DNA of 64,000 nucleotides from Microthrix sp041394405 (GTDB lineage: Bacteria > Actinomycetota > Acidimicrobiia > Acidimicrobiales > Microtrichaceae): the NCBI GenBank assembly GCA_041394405.1, contig JAWKIF010000006.1, forward strand, positions 930,001 to 994,000, in the 5' to 3' direction. Positions 54,680 to 61,592 of the stretch are shown in pieces. The position numbers were made by a program, and so were the translations under genes. The stretch's first letter is position 1. Every line of letters begins with the position of its first letter. Under the pieces are notes generated by a model. The model saw nothing but the letters and a program-made list of their open reading frames with translations. It was not told the origin of the DNA and made no database searches.

Positions 54680-55501
54680 ATGGCGGAAGAACGACGTCAC
54701 CGAGCGAGGTTGATCGCGATCTACCTGATCGCCGGTCTGTTGATCGTCGGCTTGTTGGGCGCTGCCGTCTTTCAACTGGTCGAGGACGGCCAGCCGGCGC
54801 AAACACCCAGTGCCGCGGCCGGTGCCGTGTCCTCCTCGAGCATTCCGGCCACCACCATCGTGTACCTGACGATTCCCCGAACGACGGAGCCATCCACCGT
54901 ACCGCCATCGACCGAGCCGCCGTCCGCCGTGACCACCGCCCCGGTGGCGCCATCCGCAACCTCGGTGCCTCAGCCGACCGTCGACCCGTCGGCCACCGGC
55001 ACGGCCGTGTCCCAACCCCGGGAGTTCGTCTTCCCGGTGAGCTCGGCGGCAACGAAGTACGCATCGAGCCACCACGACTATCCCGCCGCGGACATGTTCG
55101 CCGCTTGCGGCACTGCCGTGGTGGCGCCGACCGACGCGACGGTGGAGGAAACCCAGGCGACGGACAAGTGGGACCCTGACACCGACGATCCGGCCCAGCG
55201 CAGCGGTCTGTTGGTGTCGTTGGTGGACGATCGTGGGGTGCGCTACTACGGAAGCCACCTGTCTCGCGTCTCGGTGAGTCCCGGGCAGCGAGTTGTGGCG
55301 GGCGAGCAGGTGGGCGCCGTCGGTGACAGCGGCAATGCCGCAGGCACCGGTTGCCACCTCCACTTCGGACTGTCCCCGGCATGCCTCACTGGCTGGCAGA
55401 ATCGCCGAGGTCTCACCTACCCGCAGCCCTTCCTGGACGACTGGCGCGCGGGCCTGGCAACCGACCCCCTGGCAGCGGTAGAAGCCCTCGGCTGCGGCTG
55501 A
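54680..55501 (+). CDS. M23-family metallopeptidase (LytM-like), membrane-anchored
   Basis: Predicted peptidoglycan endopeptidase of 273 residues. One N-terminal membrane helix (LIAIYLIAGLLIVGLLGAAV) is followed by a Ser/Thr/Pro linker of about 70 residues and the M23 domain. Zinc ligands are likely His132 and Asp138 (HHDYPAADMF) and His228 of HLHFG (His226 being the catalytic His). GDSGNAAGTGCHLHFGLS and VVAGEQVGAVGDSG are typical of active M23 enzymes, so unlike divisome scaffolds it should be catalytic. ATG 54680 is preceded by CGAGGAACT. Substrate cross-link type is not predictable. Confidence 0.88.
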   Translation: MAEERRHRARLIAIYLIAGLLIVGLLGAAVFQLVEDGQPAQTPSAAAGAVSSSSIPATTIVYLTIPRTTEPSTVPPSTEPPSAVTTAPVAPSATSVPQPTVDPSATGTAVSQPREFVFPVSSAATKYASSHHDYPAADMFAACGTAVVAPTDATVEETQATDKWDPDTDDPAQRSGLLVSLVDDRGVRYYGSHLSRVSVSPGQRVVAGEQVGAVGDSGNAAGTGCHLHFGLSPACLTGWQNRRGLTYPQPFLDDWRAGLATDPLAAVEALGCG

Positions 55502-55528
55502 GATGGGCGGGTCCCCGCCCGACAACGA

Positions 55529-55642
55529 CGAACTCGGGTGCCAGTTGGGTGCTCTGGCGACGTTTGGTGACCCGAGTTCGCCGGGCACATCGAACTCGGG
55601 TGCCAGTTGGGTGCGGTGGCGACGTTTGGTGACCCGAGTTTG
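55529..55642. repeat. Pair of 52-base palindromic repeats, left of the HTTM-like gene
   Basis: Units at 55529-55580 and 55591-55642 are separated by the 10 bases CCGGGCACAT. Each unit has CGAACTCGGGT at one end and ACCCGAGTTCG (unit 2: one mismatch) at the other, so single strands can fold into a stem with a 30-base loop containing GGCGACGTTTGGTG. The same two-unit layout, with the same 10-base spacer and orientation, occurs at 57428-57541 on the other side of the gene. Confidence 0.95.
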
Positions 55643-55679
55643 CGCCGGTGCTCCCCCGGCGCCGATGGAGCAGCCACGG

Positions 55680-57365
55680 TCACCCCGAGGTTTCGGGGAT
55701 CTCGACTCGTCGAACCACCTTGTCGTCGACCGGTTCGAGCCGGCCGTTGTGGTAATAGGTCTCGACCAGCCGGACACGAACCGTGCGAATGGGCAACCGA
55801 AGGTCGCCGCCGCCGTCCGCCGAGTCGTAGATGTGGTGCGGAGCGGACACGACGAAAGGCGCCACCCTGCGGTCGCCCTCTCGGCGGTTCAAGGCAGACA
55901 CGTAGCCGGCCATGAACTGGTCGAAGGCCTCGGCTCGGGCCCGGTCGAAGCGCACCACGCCGTGTGTTTCCTGAAGCCGCCGGATGCCCGCTGGCGATCC
56001 AGCCTCGTGAATCCTGCGCGCGTGCTCAAGGTCGCGCACCGCCCCGTAGGTCCCAGTCAGCACCGGCTCGCGGCTGAGGTAGGCGAGCCGGTTCTGGGCG
56101 AAGATGGCGGAGTAGGGGGCGAAGAACCCGGCATCCACCGAATGGCCCTGCCCCTCTGCATCAACCAGTTCTACCTCGAAGACCTCCGACAGTTCCGAGT
56201 CGAACCAGCCCAGGCTGGGGCGTGGAAATACCACGACGGCCAATACGACCACGACGGCCGCCGCGGCGGCGTTGGTGCGGGTAAACAGCCTGGACCAGGC
56301 CTCGGTGCGCCCGTGGAGGAGTGCGAAGCCGATGAAGGCCAGGTCGATGACGATCCATTTCCAGAAGAAGATTCCGGAGGTCGCCACGATGGATAGATGC
56401 AGCACGGCGAACGAGCCAAGCAACAGCAACTGCACGCGCCGACGGGCAAAGACCATGACCGCTCCAAGTTCCACTACCACCGTGGCCACTTGAACCGGCA
56501 CGTCGAAGCGCGCGAACAGCTGAGCGGCGTCGAGGATCGTGCGATCCGCGACGCCGGTGAGCCAACCGTTCGCGTGGGCGGCGACGAACAGGTGGTGGGT
56601 GCTGTTGTGGAGAGCCCATTGCCAGGGTGTGTCCCCAACGCGGAGCTTCGTGATGCCTGGACCCAGGTAGTGGCTCGCCTGGAGGCAGAACGTGAGGACC
56701 ACCAGCGCCGACGTGCGAAGGCGCACGAAGGCGCTGGCCATCACGAAGATTGCAGCGGCGATCAGCAGGTCGTGCAACGGCCGCTTGTCGATCGACACGG
56801 AGGCACCCAACCCCGTTGCACTGAACTGGCCGACGATCACGAGCACGGCGGCAACGAACGCCGGGAGGAACGCCGGCCGGTACACCACCAACACAGCGAG
56901 CACGAGGACGGCCAGGCGTGAGATCAGGTGGGTGTGGTCGAGTGCGAAGTTGTACTCGAAGCTCGAATGGGCGAAGGCCAGCACCCCCACCGCGGGCAGC
57001 ACGATGAAGCGAACGTCAAGGCCCTCGTCGCAGGCGAGTCCTGCCCAGGTCGCGGGCGACCTCCATCTGCGTCGCAACCGGGGCGCCCGTTCTGCCGCCA
57101 TCGAGAGCGCGGCGAATCCCACTCCCATCCAAATCAGCCCGACACTCAGCGACGCTGTGGGAAGGAGGAGGGTCGACTCGTACAAGCTGCGATCGGCGCC
57201 GGGAAACCACCACCCGTAGGTGACCCGGAGGAGGGCGAAGAGCGCCAGCACCTGGAGCAGCATCGACCGCTCGACGTGTTGTCGCAGGCCCTCGGCTACC
57301 CGGATGGCCCGACGCCAGCGGGAGTGGACGGTGCCGGCGCCTGCGGCGGTGTCAGCGATGAGCAC
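55680..57365 (-). CDS. HTTM-like multi-pass membrane protein with C-terminal extracytoplasmic domain
   Basis: A 561-residue protein. Residues of about 30-390 contain nine or ten hydrophobic helices. The segment HYLGPGITKLRVGDTPWQWA recalls the loop of HTTM proteins (relatives of vitamin-K-dependent gamma-carboxylase), but I would not claim carboxylase activity because key Lys/His residues cannot be checked by eye. The last 165 or so residues are soluble, with several charged stretches. GTG start at 57365; the Met at residue 35 is an alternative. The gene is alone on its strand and is bracketed by two copies of a 114-base repeat pair, which suggests it was inserted or can be rearranged as a unit. 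Confidence 0.68.
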   Translation of the reverse strand: MLIADTAAGAGTVHSRWRRAIRVAEGLRQHVERSMLLQVLALFALLRVTYGWWFPGADRSLYESTLLLPTASLSVGLIWMGVGFAALSMAAERAPRLRRRWRSPATWAGLACDEGLDVRFIVLPAVGVLAFAHSSFEYNFALDHTHLISRLAVLVLAVLVVYRPAFLPAFVAAVLVIVGQFSATGLGASVSIDKRPLHDLLIAAAIFVMASAFVRLRTSALVVLTFCLQASHYLGPGITKLRVGDTPWQWALHNSTHHLFVAAHANGWLTGVADRTILDAAQLFARFDVPVQVATVVVELGAVMVFARRRVQLLLLGSFAVLHLSIVATSGIFFWKWIVIDLAFIGFALLHGRTEAWSRLFTRTNAAAAAVVVVLAVVVFPRPSLGWFDSELSEVFEVELVDAEGQGHSVDAGFFAPYSAIFAQNRLAYLSREPVLTGTYGAVRDLEHARRIHEAGSPAGIRRLQETHGVVRFDRARAEAFDQFMAGYVSALNRREGDRRVAPFVVSAPHHIYDSADGGGDLRLPIRTVRVRLVETYYHNGRLEPVDDKVVRRVEIPETSG

Positions 57366-57427
57366 CTGAGAATGAAACGTCGCGCCGTGTGGTCGCCATG
57401 TGGCCGAAGGTAGCGCACCACCAACGG

Positions 57428-57541
57428 CGAACTCGGGTCCCGATTGGGTGCTCTGGCGACGTTTGGTGACCCGAGTTCGCCGGGCACATCGAACTCGGGT
57501 GCCGTTTGGGTGCTCTGGCGACGTTTGGTGACCCGAGTTCG
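57428..57541. repeat. Pair of 52-base palindromic repeats, right of the HTTM-like gene
   Basis: Units at 57428-57479 and 57490-57541 with the spacer CCGGGCACAT (57480-57489). Both units carry perfect CGAACTCGGGT/ACCCGAGTTCG ends and the loop GGCGACGTTTGGTG. They stand in the same orientation as the pair at 55529-55642, 1.8 kb away. The repeats lie in the 210-base spacer between the HTTM-like gene and the GH16 gene. Confidence 0.95.
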
Positions 57542-57575
57542 CCGGCGCGGGGTGCGCGGCCGGGTGCGGAGTGGG

Positions 57576-59039
57576 CTAGGAGCGCTGGTAGACCCGCACG
57601 TAGTCCACCTTCATCTGCGCCGGAAAGACCGTGGTGCTATCCGGGTTGCCCGGCCACGAGCCGCCGATCTGCAGGTTGAGGATGAGGTTCATGGGGTTGT
57701 CGCCGGTGAAGGGGCGGGGAAACGGGCTCATGGTGCCGCCGTTGCTGGGCCAGTTGTACGTCTTGGCGCCCTGGTCGCCCCACCTGTAGCTGCCGCCCTC
57801 GCCCAGTTGGTAGACCTTGATGCCGTCGATGAACCAGGTGATCTTGGCCGGGTCCCATTCCACGGCGTAGGTGTGCCAGTCGGAGATGTCGCCGCTGGCG
57901 AGCGAGTGGCTCTTGCCCGAGTTCGCACACCCCCAGCCGCAGCCGTTGTAGCTCCAATGGGCGGTGGTATGGGCCTTGTTCGGCTGGTCGCCGAGGGTCT
58001 CAACGATGTCGATCTCCCCGGACTGGCCGTTGCCGCCGAACGGATAGTGCTCAGACAACATCCACAGCCCGGTCCAGAGGCCCTTGCCGACGGGCATCTT
58101 CGCTCGAATCTCGTATCGGCCATACGCCTGAGAGAACTTGCCCCGGGTGCGCACCAGCCCCGTGGAGTAGTCGCGGTCGCGCCCGCCGTTGTTGGGGCAC
58201 CTGACGTGTTCCTTCCGGCCCTCGATCACCAGCGCACCGCCGCTCACCGAGAGGTTGTCGGGAGTATTGCAGTGGATGGAGCCATTGCCGTCGCCGTAGG
58301 TGGAGTGCTCCGGGGTCCACTTGGAGGTGTCGAGGGTGGATCCCCCGAACTCGTCCGAGAAGGTCAACCGCCACCTGCCGGGTGCCTGCGTTGTCGGGGG
58401 CGGTTGGGTGGTCGGAGCAGCCGTGGTGGCAGGCGCCGTCGTGGCGGGGGCGGTAGTGGGGGGCGGCCCGGTGGTGGGCGTGAGCCCAGCGTCCAGGCCG
58501 TTCTCCCAGGTCGGGCTGAGACAGACCTTGGGAGACCAGCCGTTGCTGGCCACGTCGCTGTCCTTGGCCTCGTCGCCACCCTGCCCGGCCGGGCTGGGAG
58601 ACATACCCGTGGGCGGCTTCACCTCAACCCGGTAACACTCGCCTTCGGTGGTCTCCGGGAACCGATACCAACCCCGCACGGTCGTCTTCGTAGCGACTCG
58701 ATCCAGCACGGCCCCGCTCTGGCGAAACAGGGTGACCGTGACGCCCTCCAGCCCGGCCTCCCCCGGGTCTTGGATGCCGTCGCCGTCGGCGTCGGCCCAC
58801 ACCCGGTCGCCGATGGTGAGCGGCTGGGCCCCGGTCGTGGTCGGCGGCGCCGTCACGGGCGGCCGGGTGGTCGTGGTGGGTTTGGTGGTGGTTGACGGCG
58901 CCGGTGCCGGGCCGCTCTGGCATGCCGCCGTCAGCAGCCCGACGGCCACTGCGGCCACCGACGCCACGCGGGCGTGCCGTGTCGCGTGGCCTCGGGTGAC
59001 GGGGCGAACAGGTTCAGGTGTGGACCGTCGATCGGTCAT
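57576..59039 (-). CDS. GH16 endo-beta-glucanase lipoprotein with SdrD_B-like domain
   Basis: Predicted exported glucanase of 487 residues. The lipobox LLTAAC places the lipid-carrying Cys at residue 40. Residues of about 70-165 form a SdrD_B-like Ig fold (IGDRVWADADGDGIQDPGEA), a domain of surface adhesins. After a Thr/Pro linker the GH16 domain starts at WRLTFSDEFGGSTLDTSKW and carries the catalytic box GEIDIVE with Glu342, Asp344 and Glu347, the nucleophile, helper and acid/base residues. HTYAVEWDPAKITWFIDG and MNLILNLQIGGSWPGNPDST are typical of laminarinases. The likely substrate is a beta-1,3-glucan. ATG 59039 is preceded by GGGAGG. Confidence 0.92.
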   Translation of the reverse strand: MTDRRSTPEPVRPVTRGHATRHARVASVAAVAVGLLTAACQSGPAPAPSTTTKPTTTTRPPVTAPPTTTGAQPLTIGDRVWADADGDGIQDPGEAGLEGVTVTLFRQSGAVLDRVATKTTVRGWYRFPETTEGECYRVEVKPPTGMSPSPAGQGGDEAKDSDVASNGWSPKVCLSPTWENGLDAGLTPTTGPPPTTAPATTAPATTAAPTTQPPPTTQAPGRWRLTFSDEFGGSTLDTSKWTPEHSTYGDGNGSIHCNTPDNLSVSGGALVIEGRKEHVRCPNNGGRDRDYSTGLVRTRGKFSQAYGRYEIRAKMPVGKGLWTGLWMLSEHYPFGGNGQSGEIDIVETLGDQPNKAHTTAHWSYNGCGWGCANSGKSHSLASGDISDWHTYAVEWDPAKITWFIDGIKVYQLGEGGSYRWGDQGAKTYNWPSNGGTMSPFPRPFTGDNPMNLILNLQIGGSWPGNPDSTTVFPAQMKVDYVRVYQRS

Positions 59040-59044
59040 GGGAT

Positions 59045-59050
59045 CCTCCC
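59045..59050 (-). promoter_or_regulatory. Ribosome binding site deciding the GH16 start
   Basis: On the minus strand GGGAGG ends five bases before ATG 59039. The open frame extends 44 codons further upstream, but that part lacks a site and would push the lipoprotein signal too far inside. Confidence 0.65.
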
Positions 59051-59163
59051 GCGGATCGCTCGTGTGCTGATCGACGCACTCGCCGCTCGCCGCGGAGTGC
59101 GTCCGTGGCACTGGCTTCGGCGGTGCGCTGGGAGGGCTTGAGGGGTTCGGAGAAAGACGCCAA

Positions 59164-59186
59164 AACCTCACTCAGCGTGTGAGGTT
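59164..59186. terminator. Hairpin between the helicase and GH16 genes
   Basis: AACCTCAC (59164-59171) and GTGAGGTT (59179-59186) form an 8-bp stem with a 7-base loop. It lies downstream of the minus-strand helicase stop and upstream of the GH16 start. On the minus strand it could end helicase transcription; no clear T-run follows. The arms resemble the arms of the dispersed repeat at 5151 and 39950, but the loop does not. Confidence 0.4.
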
Positions 59187-59308
59187 CCCGAGGCCTTCCG
59201 ACGAATTTCGACCCAAATGCTGCGGGTGGCGTTCGGTCCGCGGCGACTCCATGACGGGCCGGATCTTCGGTTCGGAGCGCCGAGATCAGCCAGGAGCGGG
59301 GCGGGGCA

Positions 59309-61468
59309 TCACTCCCAGAGCGAGGCCAACAGCGTGTCGACCTCCTCGCCGACGCCGACCGCTCCCTCCACCTCGACGGTCTGGTCGAGGCTGCGCTGGC
59401 CCGTCGATGCCCGCTCGTCGAACAGGTGCCGGGCGGGCTCGATGAAACGGCTGGGTTGGGCGTAGACGTGGCGGTCATCGAGACCGTGGCGGTTCACGTG
59501 GTAGCGCAGCGGAACATGTACTGCCAGCTCCTCCTGGGCACGCGTGAGGGCCACGTACATCAGGCGGAGCTCCTCGTCGAGGCCGTCCTGGCTGCCGGCG
59601 GCCATGTCGGAGGGCAGGCTGCCGTCGGAGGCATGCAGCAGGTGCACCGCTCGCCACTCGCCGCCCTTTGCCGAGTGGATGGTGCTGAGCGTGAGCCAGT
59701 CGTCGTCGAGGTGGGGCGGCCCGGCCCGGTCGCTGGTCTTGCCCGGCGGGTCGAGGGTGAGCTCGGCGAGGAAGCGGCTGCGGGAGCGGTACCCCGCGGC
59801 GGTGGCAGCGAGGGCGGACAGGTCTGCCAGCCGTGCCTGGGAGTTCTCGTAGCGATGGGGAAACACCAGCGCGCAGAAGGCGGCCAGGCGTTCCACCTGT
59901 TCGGCCGGGGACAGCCCGTCTCCAGTGCAGTCGCCCAGCGCCGAGCGCAGCTCCGCAGCCTGCTCGGCCGCCGGCGCTGGGAACGTGGCGTCTCCACCCA
60001 CGAGTCGGGTCAGTGCGTCGCCGCGGGCGGGGTTGTTGTCGGCGACTGCCATGCCGGCCACGGCAGCGGTCGGATCGGCGGGATCAACCACCTCCTCGCT
60101 CAGGCCCAGCTCCAACATCACCCGGCGGATCGTGGCCGGGCCGACGCCGTCCATGGTGGCCAACACCCGGTGCCAGGCGAGGGTGTCGGCCGGGTTCTCG
60201 GCGATGCGCAGCAGCGCCAGCAGGTCCTTGATGTGGGCAGCCTCCAGGTACTTCAGGCCCCCGAACTTCACGTAGGGGATGTCGCGCCGGGTCAGTTCCA
60301 GCTCGAGGACGTCGCCGTGGTGACCGGAGCGAAACAACACCGCCTGTTGGCGCAGGTCGACGCCACGCTCTCGGGCGTCGAGCACCGCGTCGGCGACGAA
60401 GCGGGCCTGGGCGCCTTCGTCGTGGTGGGTGGCCAGAACCGGGGCGGGTCCCTGGGTGCGGGTGGTCCACAGCTTCTTGGCGAAGTGCCGGTCGTCGGCC
60501 CTGTTGGTGCCACCGTCCAGAACCGCATTGGCCACGGCGAGGATGGGTTCGGTCGAGCGGTAGTTCTGTTCGAGGGTCAGCACCTCGGCGCCCGGGAAGT
60601 GCGTGGAGTAGGCCCACATGTTGGCCACCGACGCCGAACGGAATCCATAGATGGCCTGCGCATCGTCGCCGACCGCGCACATCTGGGTGGGTGGTCGGCG
60701 GGTGCCGTCGGCATCCTCGGCGGGTTGGGTGCGGCACATGCCGCGCAGGATGTCGGACTGAATGGGGTTGGTGTCCTGGTACTCGTCCACGAGGATGTGG
60801 TCGAACAGCCCGGCCATGGCTCGCCCGACGCGAGATGCGGTGAGCCCGCGCCAGAACAACAACAGGTCGTCGAAGTCCAGGACGTGGTGCGAACGCTTGG
60901 CGGAGGTGTAGGCGGCAAAGATCGATTTCAGGTCCTCGGCGTGGTTGGTGCACCACGGGTAGTCGACCTCCAGTACGTCGGCCAGCTTGGCCTGCCCGTT
61001 CACCATCCGGCTGTAGATGCCGGCGATGGTCTCTTTGCGGGGGAAGCGCTTCGCCCGTTCGCCCAACCCGGCTTCGGTGCGCACCATGCCCATCAGGTCG
61101 GTGCTGTCGCCGTGGTCCAGCACCGTGAAGTCGGGGGGCAGGCCTGCGGAGGCACCGAACATGCGCAACAACCTGTTGGCCACCGAATGGAAGGTGCCGC
61201 CCCAGACCTGGGCCGCGGCGCCGTCGGGCGTCGCCGCCGCCACCCGGCCGAGCATCTCGGCCGCGCTGCGGCGGGTGAAGGTCAACAGGAGCATGCGGCT
61301 GGGGTCCGCTCCGTCCTCGATGAGGTCGACCACTCGAGCGACCAGGGTCTTGGTCTTGCCCGTGCCGGCCCCCGCCACGACCAGCAGGTGGCCGCCCCGG
61401 AAGCCGACCGCTCGACGCTGGTCGGCGTTGAGGCTGTCCGGGCGGGTGGGTGACGCAGTGGCGAACAT
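59309..61468 (-). CDS. UvrD/PcrA-type superfamily 1 DNA helicase
   Basis: 3'-5' helicase of 719 residues. Walker A is VAGAGTGKTKT (near residues 31-41), motif Ia is LLLTFTRRSAAEML, Walker B is ILVDEYQDTN, motif III is AVGDDAQAIYGFRSA, motif IV is LTLEQNYRST, motif V is LSTIHSAKGGEWRAV and motif VI is LRLMYVALTRAQEEL, so the full motor is present. The 2B-like region is shorter than in UvrD. The C-terminal 50 residues lack the Tudor-like tail of PcrA. ATG 61468 is preferred; an ATG at 61519 adds 17 unconserved residues. A perfect CGAAC-N4-GTTCG SOS box covers the start codon. Confidence 0.9.
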   Translation of the reverse strand: MFATASPTRPDSLNADQRRAVGFRGGHLLVVAGAGTGKTKTLVARVVDLIEDGADPSRMLLLTFTRRSAAEMLGRVAAATPDGAAAQVWGGTFHSVANRLLRMFGASAGLPPDFTVLDHGDSTDLMGMVRTEAGLGERAKRFPRKETIAGIYSRMVNGQAKLADVLEVDYPWCTNHAEDLKSIFAAYTSAKRSHHVLDFDDLLLFWRGLTASRVGRAMAGLFDHILVDEYQDTNPIQSDILRGMCRTQPAEDADGTRRPPTQMCAVGDDAQAIYGFRSASVANMWAYSTHFPGAEVLTLEQNYRSTEPILAVANAVLDGGTNRADDRHFAKKLWTTRTQGPAPVLATHHDEGAQARFVADAVLDARERGVDLRQQAVLFRSGHHGDVLELELTRRDIPYVKFGGLKYLEAAHIKDLLALLRIAENPADTLAWHRVLATMDGVGPATIRRVMLELGLSEEVVDPADPTAAVAGMAVADNNPARGDALTRLVGGDATFPAPAAEQAAELRSALGDCTGDGLSPAEQVERLAAFCALVFPHRYENSQARLADLSALAATAAGYRSRSRFLAELTLDPPGKTSDRAGPPHLDDDWLTLSTIHSAKGGEWRAVHLLHASDGSLPSDMAAGSQDGLDEELRLMYVALTRAQEELAVHVPLRYHVNRHGLDDRHVYAQPSRFIEPARHLFDERASTGQRSLDQTVEVEGAVGVGEEVDTLLASLWE

Positions 61469-61475
61469 GCGTTCG
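61462..61475. promoter_or_regulatory. SOS (LexA) box at the helicase start
   Basis: CGAACATGCGTTCG fits CGAAC-RNRY-GTTYC with perfectly complementary outer arms. It overlaps the putative minus-strand start codon at 61466-61468, so LexA bound there would block transcription close to the gene start. SOS control of a UvrD-family helicase is expected from the function. Confidence 0.75.
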
Positions 61476-61592
61476 TAGGGTAGTCGGACGTTCGGCTCGT
61501 ACGGTCGATGACAGCCCACATGCGGTGCACGAGGAGTAAGTCAAGGAAGCGCTGCGGGGGGTGGGGGAGCGGCTCGGTAGTCTGGATCGGCT

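Noticed and set aside
55529..55642. Possible short CRISPR array
   Set aside because: Only two units per site, the 10-base spacers are identical at both sites, the units are long palindromes, and no cas gene is present.
55680..57365. Foreign base composition of the HTTM-like gene
   Set aside because: Spot counts of 60-base stretches gave about 63-68 percent G+C, too close to the rest of the window to claim recent transfer from composition alone.
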